A DNA stretch of 64,000 bases from Dipodascopsis uninucleata var. uninucleata (lineage: Eukaryota; Ascomycota; Lipomycetes; Lipomycetales; Lipomycetaceae): contig JAJLTO010000004.1 of the NCBI GenBank assembly GCA_030568195.1, positions 1,054,001 to 1,118,000 on the forward strand, read 5' to 3'. Below are positions 11,004 through 25,055 of the stretch, in pieces. The notes below the pieces were generated by a model. That model made no database searches, was not told where the DNA came from, and saw only the letters and a program-made list of their open reading frames with translations. Both the position numbers and the translations under genes were made by a program. Within the stretch, counting starts at the first letter, position 1. Every line of letters begins with the position of its first letter.

Positions 11004-11698
11004 ATTTATATATTAGTTGTATTGAACTATATAGTTACTTCATATTATATTTAGAACGTACATATTTCAAAATGTTCATAAAAAGCGGTCCTTAAAAGAC
11101 GATGTTGATGAGTGGTTGTTAAATATATTGAATCCTTTATTGTTTATGATTAATTAATATGAATTAATTAGTTTTATTTCGTACTGCCACTGGCTTTGGA
11201 TGTGTTTAGAGGGTATTCTTATAAAATATATTGTTGGTAGTTGATGTAACGTGTTTTTGTCGTTCATTTAGACATAAATCTCTAAAATATGTAGAAATAG
11301 CAAGTGCAAGAATTCTGGTTGACATAACACTACTTTGATCACAGTTCATAGTCTTCCTTTACCAAAATGGTACATCACTCAACAAAATACTAGTTTCTGA
11401 AAGCGTCCATTATGTATACGACATTACTGAAGTTTGTAGAACACATTTCCTGCATATATTACTATGACATTGCACTGGTTTCTTTTACGTGATCGAGAAT
11501 CTCACTGCAGTAAAAACACTTTTAAGCTTCCAATTAAATATGAAATGGAATGATTTTTTTTTATTATAATCAAATATATGCTACAAAGTAACGAACAAAA
11601 ACCCCATTTTCCTTAGCTTTTGGCCCTTTTATATATCATATACATAGTATGTATGCACTATAATCTTATCTTGAATCACGAAAACTGTAAGTCACCGT
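11004..11698. other. Convergent intergenic tract between SPE1 and RPL38
   Basis: 695 bp, very AT-rich, holding both 3' flanks. No frame or conserved motif stands out. Confidence 0.5.
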
Positions 11699-12141
11699 TT
11701 ACTTCTTTTTAGAAACTTCAGTAACAGTAAGTCCTAATAAATTTTCCATTAGCCTCAGTTATCTAATCATACGTTTAACATTTACTTATAAACGTCTGAA
11801 AGAGCTTACCAGGTGGAAGAGATTGAGTCAACTTCTGGGCCTTCTCAGCATCGTTGAGAACCAAGGTGTAGAGGTATCGAGAGCTGCGGAGCTTGAACTT
11901 GATCAATTTGCTACCGTTCTTCTTAATACGAGCGGTCTTGGCATCCTTTCTTCTATATTCAGAAAAAATTCAGTGTTAATTTAATCTAGTATTGACCAAT
12001 ATCTTGTCGAAAAGCCGTACCTGGCGAGCTCAAGGAAGAGCTTGATATCCTTAACTTCTTTCTATAGTCATAATTTCTGTCAGCTCCGTATCGCAATAGG
12101 TAAAGTACAGTATTCAGTCTTTAAAATATACTTACAGGCAT
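11699..12141 (-). CDS. RPL38: Large ribosomal subunit protein eL38
   Basis: Four exons: 12136-12141, 12021-12061, 11810-11952 and 11699-11733, giving 74 aa. The product reads [22 protein letters not shown], then [40 protein letters not shown] and a [12 protein letters not shown] end, which is eL38 along its whole length. The first exon encodes only Met-Pro, a pattern common for fungal ribosomal protein genes. All three introns are short (61-77 bp) and keep frame. Codon choice (AAG, CTC, GTC) is biased as expected for a highly expressed gene. Confidence 0.95.
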
Positions 12142-12712
12142 GATTGCTGATTTTTCTATGCAACAATATATTTAATAACGAGAGAGAATAGCAATTGAAA
12201 CTACCAGCAGAATTGTAAATATTTTTCCTGATGTTCTTCACCTATTCCACTAAGAATCCTAAGTTAGATCAGAAGGTAAACTTTTGATCTGGACAGAGAA
12301 AAAGCAGTCACACATTTTGTATGGATACCCTAGTTGTTATGGCCCTAAGTAATAATGTCGAACCCAGTGTAGAGAGGCATTGATGTCATGTCGCTTTCGA
12401 CATGACAGCTTGACGTGTCGCATCCATCGCCCATTTCAACGTTGGAAGGTACCCGAAGATGTTATTCATGATCTGACCATCTTCAATATTCAGAAGGGCC
12501 CAGCTAATTTCATCCAAGCTATTAATACGACCTAACACGTATATATCTTCCTTTTCTCTTTAGCCTGTACGACCACTATTGTTATCATTTTCTATTTATA
12601 CGTGAGAAATTCAAGTAGTTATCTGGTTTCGTACGATTACTCGTGAAAATATTCTCTTCACCGATTATTAGATCACGGACCGAAACGAATAAATTATACA
12701 TAGAAGCACGAA
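12142..12712. promoter_or_regulatory. Divergent promoter region with a 10-bp hairpin
   Basis: 571 bp between the RPL38 start and the start of the next gene. A perfect inverted repeat TGTCATGTCG / CGACATGACA with a CTTT loop spans 12384-12407. GC-richer than its flanks from about 12360 to 12440. It could be a transcription-factor site, a transcribed hairpin or part of a small RNA. No coding frame was seen. Confidence 0.4.
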
Positions 12713-13195
12713 ATGCCTTCCACAGCTATAGACCGCGCGATCTCTAGTCGATCGAATATGATGCTTATCTCATTCACATCATTAGTCATCGCAGGATTTT
12801 CTTATGTTGCGTTCTTTGGATCTTTACCCGACTATAAATTTGACGCCGCTGTCATCAAATCGAAGATGACGTCTATCAGCAATGGGTCCACACCTGAGCA
12901 TAAAGAATCTCGCGATGAAAAGGAGTTGGATGCTACCAAGACCGAGGATTTTAAAGATTATAAAGATTTAAAAAATATTGATCTGGTTGCATCCACCGAG
13001 TCTCTCGATGTTCCAGAGTCAGATGCTGGATCTATTGACATCATAGAAGAAAGTGCTAAAGATGTAGAAATGGAGATGAATAAGGAGGCTAGGACCAACG
13101 ATGAGACTAGCGAGGACGACACCAATGCCAATAAAGCAAAGCGAAACTCGAAAAGTAAAAAACGAAAACAGCATAAGAAGAAAAATAGCAAATAA
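12713..13195 (+). CDS. Orphan single-span membrane protein with a charged tail
   Basis: An uninterrupted 160-aa frame starting at ATG. Residues 15-35 are one hydrophobic span (MMLISFTSLVIAGFSYVAFF), preceded by a short polar N-terminus. From about residue 60 on the protein is acidic (Glu/Asp/Thr/Ser-rich) and ends in a dense basic block (AKRNSKSKKRKQHKKKNSK). The profile suggests a signal-anchored protein with a disordered acidic region and a lysine-rich end that could bind RNA, ribosomes or acidic lipids. I recognise no family. Its intact frame, ATG start and skewed composition favour a real gene. Confidence 0.55.
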   Translation: MPSTAIDRAISSRSNMMLISFTSLVIAGFSYVAFFGSLPDYKFDAAVIKSKMTSISNGSTPEHKESRDEKELDATKTEDFKDYKDLKNIDLVASTESLDVPESDAGSIDIIEESAKDVEMEMNKEARTNDETSEDDTNANKAKRNSKSKKRKQHKKKNSK

Positions 13196-14018
13196 GCTGG
13201 AGATCATGTTATATATTGGCTATGGAACAGACTGATTCTCATTGAGAACAGTTTACGGATCGACTAATGCTTGGTCAAATATTATGCTACACGAGTATTT
13301 CACTCTAGAACATGTAATTTTCAGAGTAATGCGTCGATAGCTTTATTGATATGACACATTAGAAGTAATAATTCCTAATGATACAAAATGAACAGTTTTG
13401 TAAATCAAAGCGAATATTCACGTAATTATCATGCGCAAAAGCTTTTGGGGAAATCAAAATCTGTTATAATAACTATTATCTTTTTAGCTGTGTGGTAGCT
13501 AGATAGAGTCTGTGCTCTCGTTAATATTGAGAAATACATATTTATTGTTTATTATATCTGAATAATGTGACCGTATATCCAGACTAATCTTCGAGGAATC
13601 ATTGACAAAGAAGCATAAAGCTCCAATTTCTTATGATAAAAATAAAACGCCAGCATTATATATTAAAACGCCCCATCCATTGTATAGGTTTCCGCTAGTG
13701 AAAAAAGGTCCACGAGTCTGACCGGTTAATATTTAAAGATTGATGAGAAATTCACTAAGCACTTCTTCATTGCATATGTCTCAGATTGAGTATGTCACAT
13801 ATCATTGGTAAGGGGCCTGGCAGTAAGTAGTAGTCTTATGACAGCACTTAAAACAAAAAGAAAAAAATCGAAATAAAGTTGAAATAAAAAACCGTAATAA
13901 AAATCAAAAAAAAAACACGAAATGAATTGCTCCTATGGATACCGAGAAGAAAAAGCCTGTCTCAATCACATAATATATCTAGAACCTTTTAAATACTTAT
14001 AATTATGAAATGGTATAA
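13196..14018. other. Convergent intergenic tract
   Basis: 823 bp between the stop of the orphan membrane gene and the stop of IZH3. AT-rich, with A-rich runs around 13855-13915. No gene or strong motif was seen. Confidence 0.5.
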
Positions 14019-15646
14019 TCAAAACCGAACATCACAGCTAAACTGCTGTGCATTTCCCATGAGTTTATGAGTTGCAGTATAATGATAGTATATACCAGCC
14101 AACACAGCTATATGCCAGATATTGTGCGACATTCCAATCCAGTCAAAAAAACCGGGGAAGCAGCGCTCAGGGAATAAAAACCCATAAAAGACAACACCAG
14201 CAAGATAACACAATAAGCTCTTAGTTATCGGAAAGTAAAAACTTAGGGTATTAATAATACCCTTTGTGAATGAAAGATGAACTAGAGAAAGCACTCCAGA
14301 CAACGCCAGGCTAACGAAAAATGAAATTCTTAACCAACGATTCTGAGGTTTGTCAAATGCAGGGTGCCATGCCAGGATAATACCTACTATTCCAAAAGCA
14401 GAAGTAGCTGACATATAAATTAGCTGATAATAGTGATCACAGTAGAATGAAGCGTATTCCGTGGTAAGAATAGAACAAACAATTAAAATAGAAATTCCAG
14501 TATAATCAAAGCATGCGAATCGTCGTTTGTCATCGAGCCTTCCAATACTACAAAATGTATGCCAGATTATTGAAGAGAGCAAGCACTTAAGTGCCGCCAA
14601 CAAAAAGACGCCAAATACAATCTTGTCAGCATTGGTGAAAGAGGAAAAATTAGGAGAGGCTGGAAAATAGTATAGAGCAACACTAAGCATCATGATAAAT
14701 CCGAAGCCATGAGTCCAGATATTGCAAGTCTCATTATGAAGAGTAAGCATACTGAACAAACACTCTTTATAGCTCTTGCAGAATCTGTATCCTCTGCATA
14801 TATATGGATTTTCCTGCCATGGTGCAGGCAATTCTTCGTACGTAATCAATCTACTTCTAGCAGCTACATAAGCCATTTCAATTTTCTTAGCCAAAGTATC
14901 GGCACCATCAACTATTCTGCTGTCAACCTTCTTCATTGTCAGGTCAACCGTTTCAAAACATTGACCCTCAAGGTCTAACAACTTTTGCTCGAGAAAATGA
15001 ATTCCAGCCGCAAGCTTAGATGGCAATGAATCTTTGGAAGTTAATGCATCTTTGCATCTTCGCTCTAAAATATTAACTATTGCTTCACCTCGTCGCCATC
15101 CTTCACCAATGACTTCGCCTCCAAGCCATCGACAAGACTCCTTGACTGCAGTAAGTGTCTGATAGGTATTCAGTAAGCTACCATCTAGCATTGTTAAATT
15201 TTCAGTGCTATATGACTCCAAAGAGGACAATCTCTGCTCCAGATGACTTAAAAATAAGTCCATCTATCATGCTGTGTTAGTAATTCGTTTCTATTGATGC
15301 CTAGAAGCAAACGAGAATATTGGCGGAAACGATGTTTAGCTCAGAAAAAAGTGTCCATCTCAAAGTGATAGGGACAGGAACTAACAATCCGCTTTCAATT
15401 CCGTCAAATAATGAAGAAATATTTAAGCAAGCATACCTTTAAGAGAATTATTTCCTCAATGTACTCTAAATCTGCAGACGTCTTTCTAGAGTGTGAAAAT
15501 GAATGGCGGCGGGATGATAGTGACCTCGTAGACGAGAAGGAGTCCATAACAGATAGTGACGGCCGAGTTTGCCGCTGAAGACAAGGCACTTCTTCTTCGC
15601 CCACCGCCTCATAGTCCTCCAGTAGTCTTTGGCTTTCACTTGGCAT
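14019..15646 (-). CDS. IZH3: PAQR/hemolysin-III family receptor, Izh3-like
   Basis: Exons 15437-15646 (70 codons) and 14019-15263 give 484 aa. Residues 1-215 are cytosolic, polar and helical (Ser/Arg-rich start, then a helical region with SRxLGGEVxGEGWRRGEAI). The seven-span PAQR domain follows: PAPWQENPYICRGYRFCKSY, LHNETCNIWTHGFGFI, the zinc-ligand set SSIIWHTFCSIG and, at the end, SHNIWHIAVLAGIYYHYTAT. The conserved Ser/His of IWHTF and the two His of the last motif are the zinc site of adiponectin-receptor relatives. The very long N-terminal region before the domain is the mark of fungal Izh3 rather than Izh1/2. These proteins act in zinc and sterol homeostasis and may have ceramidase activity. 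Confidence 0.88.
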
Positions 15647-16470
15647 ATTATTGAACTTCTCACGCCCTTGGAGGTGCTAAACCTATGAGGTTTCTCTAAC
15701 TTATTGAAGACAATGAACGATAATCGGTAGCCAATACAGCTGGCTTAAATAGTTTGTTTGTATCTGTCATAAAAGTTCGTTAGAGAATATCAAGGGCAGA
15801 TTTTTTGGGTTTTGTATCTTATGAAAAGGTTTCTCCGCCACTTCTTTAAAAGTTATAACCTAGTTAAATACAGTATAGCTAAATCAATCCTACACATTGT
15901 TAAGAGCCGCATTCATGCAATTATACTTTTACATTAGCTGTGTTTGGAATAGTATATAATAGATAAATATATACTCACTTCCCAAGGTTCTCTTAAAAAG
16001 AATAAAACATAAACATAATTTATATATGCCATGACTATATACGCAATCATACATATACACCACAAAGCCGTCAGACTCCTGTATCATGGACGCCCAATCG
16101 AATCCGGAGACTCCACATGATGAACGGACAGGAGAGGAAGCAGCCTTGCAACGATATCATACGCCCACTTGGATAGAATCAACTGGTCCTGCAACCACGT
16201 TTTTAAAACTAGATCACGAGTGAATCACCAGTATTCGCTACTTCGGGCGAAGTCGCGCGGATCAGATAGCATTAATATACTGAAGGTAAACTGGAAGAAG
16301 AAATAGAGATCACGTTGCTTATGACCAGTATCCATTGAAGCTGACCCGTTTCAGACCTGCATTACAAACGTGCAAACACTGAAATGTTATATACCTATGG
16401 GAAAACAGTAAAACTCCGCTTTTCTCATATACTTATGCATAGTCTACTGTTCTACAAGAATTTAAATCAT
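15647..16470. other. Tract between IZH3 and the methyltransferase, with a doubtful small gene
   Basis: 824 bp. On the - strand a frame of 84 codons runs 16335-16084 from an ATG but is split by one in-frame TGA at 16225-16227. It encodes aromatic/hydrophobic segments (DLYFFFQFTFSILMLSD; LILSKWAYDIVARLLPLL). On the + strand the same DNA has a 45-codon ATG frame (16086-16223). A 33-nt GT..AG stretch (16229 down to 16213 region) could remove the TGA as a mini-intron, but this is unproven. No family is recognised. Confidence 0.3.
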
Positions 16471-17767
16471 TCAAGCTAGTGACCAAATGTCGGCTCGAGC
16501 ATTAACAGCCAGCTGATGGCTTTTTTCCATGAACATCTTATTCCTGGTCTGTAAGAGCTCAAAGATAAGCTTCTCACTCTCATGTCTTTCCTTATGTACC
16601 AGTAGGAATTTGGACTGTGGAGTTGTCATCATCGTAAGAACGCCGGTAAGCATCTCAAAGCTGTCGACGTTGTATGTACAATCGCATGAAATGATAATGT
16701 CCCACGTCGTGTTAAAAACCATATCGTTAACATGTGGAGGATTAGTCTCGTATTTCCAGTCAAATGCTAAAAAAGATACACTTGTATCTCTAGCTCTCAA
16801 TTTGCTGTGGTTCAAGGCAATATTCCGCTTACATATGTCCTCAGCACTCTCCAGATCCGTCAAAAGAATCTTACTAGTAGGAAATATTATACTCAGCGCA
16901 ATGCCAACAGTACCACAACCAGAACCCAGCTCGATGATCTGTAGTGGGCACTTATTTGATAGTTCTCGGTCAGGGAGTAATGACTTCAAAAAGTCCATGG
17001 TTGTTCTGGACTGTCGTACCAAGTGATCAACTAAAAAGACTCCACAATCCCTAGACAACACAGAGCAAGTCGATTAGACAATATAAGTAAAATTCAATAA
17101 ACTTGGTCTCTTACCATAAATGACGTTCTATATTTTCCCCTGTCTGCTCGAGTAAGTCTAATTTTTTGTGTCCTATGCTCAAATGTCTGATAACGTAGCG
17201 TACATCATCATTTTTGTATTTGATTGACCAGTCAATCGTGCTGCTATATTTCGTTTTTGATATATTGAAGTTGCAACTTGCAATTGGTAGAAATACGATC
17301 CTACAGTCAGAAGTCTTACTCTCGTCCATATCATTGATGAGATCTTTGAAAGTCGAATCGATTATTGCTTCTGCCTTGACAAATAGATGTTTCACGTTTT
17401 TTAAATCCGCCAGCTCTTCAAGCAAGTTTGGTGAGATACTTATCTCAAATGGTAAAGCCCGCAAGCCAGGTATCCATTTTTTAGTTTTCGTACATAGAAT
17501 GCTTTCATAGTTGTCCTTGTTATCCTGATATAAAGAAAGTCTGACATTTACTTCACCGTAAAAAAAAGATTCGCCCAAGTCTGTAGTCAATGTCACAACA
17601 GCATGAAGCAAAACAGCTGATGAATGCTTTCTCTGATGAAAGTTTTTTGGTTTGACTACACCATTGGCCGTACTGGATATATATAGACCTTTCTTAGATG
17701 GAGAGCTCTGACGTGATAAATAAGGCACCTTTAGGAACCGAATATGATACATTGTCTGAGTCGACAT
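16471..17767 (-). CDS. METTL21/METTL22-type lysine methyltransferase
   Basis: Exons 17115-17767 and 16471-17050 join inside the codon for Trp in ERHLW|DCG and give 410 aa. The C-terminal ~190 residues are a seven-strand Rossmann methyltransferase: motif I IELGSGCGTVGIAL, the acidic end of strand 2 (ILLTDLESAEDICKRNIALN), FDWKYETN and the post-I/DxxY-like IIISCDCTYNVDSFEML. The preceding IERHLWDCGVFLVDHL is the family's entry motif that gates the SAM pocket. The N-terminal ~215 residues lack a known motif. Total length and layout resemble METTL22, a protein-lysine methyltransferase. The specific substrate cannot be read from the sequence. Confidence 0.75.
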
Positions 17768-17898
17768 ATCTGTATATGACTATTCTGTTTTTTTAAAGCA
17801 GTTTATATCCTTGAGGTCGTGCGGCTCACCATTATTAGACGACTAACGAACTGGAAACCGTCGAAAATTTCCAAGCGGAAAGAGGATTTATACCTTAG

Positions 17899-20076
<2,178 letters not shown>

Positions 20077-20162
20077 TCATTAATTGTACATTCTAATATT
20101 TTATTAACTGTGTTATTCGCAATAGACTGTACATATCATGAAATATTTGTTTAAGACGTGTA

Positions 20163-21930
20163 TTATGGCTTTTTATAAATATTGAAATCAATAACAGAGC
20201 ACTCCAAACTGTCAATATCTACTAGCACGATTTTACTCGTCTCGGAAAATTTTGGGACACATACTAGTCTGATTTGTTGTTTATCAGGTCCTTCCATCAT
20301 CATCGTATCAAAAGATGGCTGATTTCCTGCAAAATATAAATGGGGCGTCTCTTGCATAATAAAAGGGTCGTGATTTTTAAACGGATAGCACCCTATTAAT
20401 GTAAAGTTAATTTCCAGAACAAATAGCACTCGGAAAATAAGATGAAACCTACATAGAGTATCAGGAGCAGTTGGTGCACAATGCTGCCATCGTAGCGTAT
20501 ATCCTAAAAGTTTGAGACGATCATCGTTCCCTTCGGTCATATATTTATAAATGTCCTCTATTGGCTGGCCTGATGTTCCAAGAATACGAAGGCCATCAAT
20601 GTCCCACCAACAAGGATTAGAAACACATCGTAAACCTGAACCAATATATTTGCGAGAGTTTTCGAGAAGAGCCTTATGTAGTGGTTTCTGAGGAAGGGTT
20701 CTATTCGATGGATCGCATTCTCCAGGCATGATATCCACATTAACTGACATAGCAAGATCCGCAATAATGGTATCAAGGCTGGCCGTTGGCTTTGGGTTGT
20801 AAGAAGACGAATCGTAGCCATATCTTTTAACAGCTTTTTTGTCGCTTGTACTCATATTCAAGTCCAAATGAGGACTACCAAAGGAATTGCCAGCAATTAT
20901 AACTTGAACAATTTCGGAAGCATCTTCTTGATTCTATCAGACAGAGATCAATTAATATTGACTTCTTTCCTTAAATATAACCAAATGAGAACTTACATTA
21001 GGACCTCCAAGTTCTCCCATTAGATATTCTATCAACATTGACGTCTGATACGACTCATGGATATCACCACTAATCTCTAATCCTGATATAAGAGCTATCT
21101 TTCGACGAGCCAGTACATCTTATCATAGTATTAAGTTAGCATAATAATTAAGTACCAAATTCACTAGAGTGCAGCTTACTAGTACTTAATGTCCTAGGAA
21201 TCTGTGGTGCCATTTCTGGAAATTGAATGTCAACGACTTCGAAGTCACCTTGTTCAGTTTCACTACCTAACACTGCTATAATACATCCTGTAACGAATAC
21301 TGCTGAATTTATAGTATATCCGACAAGATTCAATCTGCCTGACTCATCCTCAAGCATTATTTGCCCTCGATCATCTTTTACATACTTCTCCGATGTTACA
21401 GCAGTTGATACCCAAATCTGTTGTATATGGGTTGTTCAGTTAGATCAGACATCTTATCCTCAAGCTACCTGACACGATGAGTACTTACATCTTTAGACAT
21501 TTCATCTAAAATATTTGGTTTAAATGGCATTTCCATGTACACGGTTCCAATCAACCAACAAAACTCGCCTTGGTGGACATCCAGTACCCGATTAACGCGT
21601 TTTACCGGTTCGTTTCCAATTTTCATGTTTTTCCAAGCATCTTCGGCTTGCTTCGCTACATGCGATCTAAGGATTGCTAATCTCAAAAAATATATGCTGG
21701 CGTACTGCTGGATATATGATCTATTTTGCTTTGAGACAAAAAAGGCATCGTTATATTCACTTATGAGATCTGATTTGACTTTCTTACGGTCAAAAGTAGG
21801 AAAAGATTCACTTTCACTATCTCAATAGTCAGCACCTCCTCCTAATATTATAAGTCTAATTATGATCTTACTCTGGCAGTGATAACAGCGCTTCGGGGTT
21901 GAGGTCTGAACTTGAGGCACTTGGTGCCAT
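20163..21930 (-). CDS. POL31: DNA polymerase delta subunit B (Pol31/Cdc1/POLD2)
   Basis: Six exons (21872-21930, 21489-21816, 21180-21417, 20997-21118, 20453-20933, 20163-20392) give 485 aa. The protein has the OB domain (HQGEFCWLIGTVYMEMPFKP, LEDESGRLNLVG) and the inactive calcineurin-like phosphoesterase domain (KIALISGLEISGD, IIAGNSFGSPH, NPCWWDIDGLRILGTSGQPI, TAPDTLWCYPFKNHDPF, PHLYFAGNQPSFDT). The splice inside TAPDTLWCYPF restores the most conserved block of POLD2. The subunit bridges the catalytic subunit to Pol32 in the replicative lagging-strand polymerase. Starts of POL31 and RAD16 are 296 bp apart and share a promoter with ACGCGT and CACGTG sites. Confidence 0.96.
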
Positions 21931-22032
21931 TTCTTTCTATCAGATTAAAAATCAGTATTTTATTTAATAGTTAAGACATACTTCATCAGAAAGCCTACCA
22001 ATTTGCAATTTAGACCATGACGCGAGATTTTC

Positions 22033-22060
22033 ACGCGTAGCTCTTTATGTAATCACGTGA
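22033..22060. promoter_or_regulatory. Candidate MBF (ACGCGT) and Cbf1-type (TCACGTGA) sites in the POL31-RAD16 promoter
   Basis: ACGCGT (MluI cell-cycle box) at 22033-22038 and the palindrome TCACGTGA at 22053-22060 lie about 100 bp upstream of the POL31 start and about 170 bp upstream of RAD16. ACGCGT is the known binding motif of the MBF G1/S factor in ascomycete yeasts. CACGTG is the E-box bound by Cbf1-type bHLH proteins. A partial ACGCGA copy overlaps 22020-22025. Function is inferred from motif and neighbours. Confidence 0.55.
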
Positions 22061-22226
22061 TATATATATGATTTCCTTGTTAGGGCAATATCTGAAGAAA
22101 ATCCAAAAAAAAAATAGATTTCGAAGTTTCGGTATCTAACATTATCCTCCATCTTACACTCAGCGTTGCTCTTAAAGATATAGGTGTTACAAGTCGCTCC
22201 AGTGACGTGCCTGGTCCAGTTTCGAT

Positions 22227-25055
22227 ATGCCTCGTCGTTCGATATCCCGCCAAGAGAACGTGCAAGTCGCACCGTCATCTAGGCGTCAGTCGGCTAGAAT
22301 TGCTGCAGCTAGCTCTTCACCTATGATAGCAACCTCGAAGTCGCTAAGACGCAAGAGAACAGTTGTTCCTGACAGTGAATTAGACGGAGAAGAAATAATA
22401 TCGGATTCCGAATCCCCTGAATTTGGTATATATTTAATTTATTGTAATATTCTTCGGTGATTGCCACAAATTCTAACATATTCGAATCAGATGGTTTGAT
22501 GGCGAAAGAAATATCGGAAGAGAGAAAGAGTATGTTTATCTAATTTCTATCGCAATATTCAGACCTTGATCTAACATAGGACTAATTTACTGTAGAGGTA
22601 CCTATAGAGCAGAGTAAATCAAAAAGAGCGAAAGTGGATGTAAGAAAATCGAATGCAATTGAAGTGAGAGACAGCCAGAGCGAGCTTTCGGATATAATGG
22701 ACGATGATGATATGGACGATAGTGATTTCGAAGGTGTGTAACAAATTTTTTTCCTGTTTAATTGATGCCAGTTTGGCTTGCTAATAGTATATAGGTGGTT
22801 TTGTAAAAAGTGATTCTGATGAAGATGCAGTCCTACGCAACAATAGGAAGCGTTTACCTCGAACTACTAGCAGATCTCTTACTAGGACAACTGCTCGTAC
22901 CTCCAATAACCGAAATGAATCCGGCCCATCACGCATAGATACGAATATTAGTATCACAATTGAGACACTAGGTGATGAGCTATTAGACGATTCTGAGGAT
23001 GATGAATTTGAAGAATCGGACAGTGATCAAGAAATTGTCGTTATCTCTTCGCGGCGTTCACCAGCGCGAAGATCGAGACAGCCTAGGAGTAGAATATCAT
23101 ATAATGAAAGCACTAGACGTGCCTTATATGAACATCATCCTGAGCTTACAACTGTATTTGATAATTTGCGTGAGAGACCAAAGCGTGCGGTCAGAAAGGC
23201 ACTACAGCCTCCGGAATTAACAGTTAAGCTCCTTCCGTTTCAACTAGAAGGTTTGCATTGGCTTGTCGAGCAGGAAAAATCGGAATTTCGAGGTGGTATG
23301 TTAGCTGATGAGATGGGAATGGGAAAGACTATACAAACTATCGCGCTTCTACTGTCGGAACCACAGGGAAAGCCTAATTTGGTGGTTGTTCCTACTGTTG
23401 CCATCATGCAATGGAGGTCAGAGATTGAAAGCAATACAGCCGGCAAGCTTACTACTACTATATACCATGGAGCCTCCAGAATCGAAGACCCTAAGAAGCT
23501 TAAGCAGTTTGATGTGATACTCACTACATACACAGTTTTAGAATCGGTTTTCCGTAAAGAACATAGTGGTTTCAGACGGTCTGATGGCATTTATAAGTCA
23601 CGAAGTGCTATCCATGCAATTAATTTTCACAGAGTTATACTGGATGAAGCACATAATATCAAGGATAGACAATGCAATACAGCAAAGGCGGCATTTGCCC
23701 TGAAAACAGATAAGAGATTGTGCCTTTCAGGAACTCCATTGCAAAACCGAATTGGTGAGTTGTACTCGCTGATACGATTTTTACAGATTCAGCCTTTCTG
23801 TAACTATTATTGCAAAAAGTGTGATTGTTCGTCATTGGACTGGCAGTTTTCGAATAAGCGTACCTGCGATGTGTGTGGTCATAAACCTATGGAACACGCA
23901 AATTGGTTTAATACAGAGCTACTAAAGCCAATTCAGAATGCAACTGCGGCTTCAGATAGAGAACAAGCTATGGAGAAATTACGTGGTATTTTGAAACATA
24001 TTTTACTTCGGCGTACAAAGATCGAACGCGCTGATGATTTAGGTCTCCCTCCTCGTATTGTAGACATCAGAAAAGACAAGTTTAACGAAGAAGAGGAGGA
24101 TTTATATCAAAGTATATATTCTGATGGTAGGCGACGATTTAATTCTTATGTCGCGCAAGGTGTTGTATTAAACAATTATGCAAATATTTTTACTCTCATT
24201 ACAAGGATGCGTCAGATGGCAGATCATCCAGACTTGGTGCTTCGTCGACATAATGCTACGGAGGCAGATCAAACAATTGTCTGTAAGATTTGTGATGATG
24301 AGGCCCAGGATGCTATTCGGGCAAAATGCCATCATGTATTTTGTAGGCTCTGCGTCAAAGAGTATATTGAAGGATATACGACAGAAGATGAGTCACTGAA
24401 TTTGGAATGTCCAGTTTGTCATGTTGCGCTTGTAATTGATTTAACAGCCCCTGCGATTGAAGTCGATGAAGAGATTGTTAATAAAGGAAGTATTATCAAT
24501 CGAATTAACATGTCGAATTGGAGAAGCTCCACAAAGATCGAAGCGTTAGTCGAAGAGCTGTATCATTTGAGAAGCGATAGGCAGACTATTAAGTCTATTG
24601 TATTTTCGCAATTTACTAGTATGCTTGATCTGGTGGAGTGGCGTTTAAAACGTGCTGGATTCCAGACAGTTAAGCTACAAGGTAATATGACGCCATTACA
24701 ACGCGACAACTCTATTAAATATTTTATGGGTAATCCATCAGTAGAAGTATTTTTAGTTTCCTTGAAAGCTGGTGGAGTAGCTTTGAACTTGTGTGAGGCA
24801 TCTCAGGTATTCTTACTTGATCCTTGGTGGAATCCCTCAGTCGAGTGGCAAAGTGGGGATCGTGTGCACAGAATTGGTCAGCATCGACCAGTCAGAATAA
24901 CAAGATTAGTTATCGAGGATAGTATTGAATCTAGAATTATTGAACTACAAGAGAAAAAAGCCAATATGATTCGTGCTACGATTGAGCAGGATGAAAGCGC
25001 AATGAATCGTCTGACTCCAGCAGACTTAGAATTTTTGTTTACGGTGCGTATTTAA
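22227..25055 (+). CDS. RAD16: Rad16-type SWI/SNF ATPase with RING finger
   Basis: Four exons (22227-22425, 22491-22529, 22596-22733, 22795-25055) give 878 aa. The first ~245 residues are disordered and acidic/basic. The Snf2 ATPase core starts near 265: [10 protein letters not shown] (Walker A, Lys303), ILDEAHNIK (Walker B, Asp409), [19 protein letters not shown], and the C-lobe with [38 protein letters not shown] and [13 protein letters not shown] small Cys pair motif (CKKCDC...CDVCGH) and a C3HC4 RING (about Cys622-Cys667, CKIC..CHHVFC..CPVC) are inserted between the lobes, as in Rad5/Rad16. Yeast Rad16 with Rad7 drives global-genome nucleotide excision repair of silent DNA and has ubiquitin-ligase activity. 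It ends LEFLFTVRI, typical of Rad16. Confidence 0.96.

Noticed and set aside
12301-12440. Possible tRNA from a TCGAACCC word near 12359
   Set aside because: No matching A box, acceptor stem or anticodon arm at the right distance on either strand.
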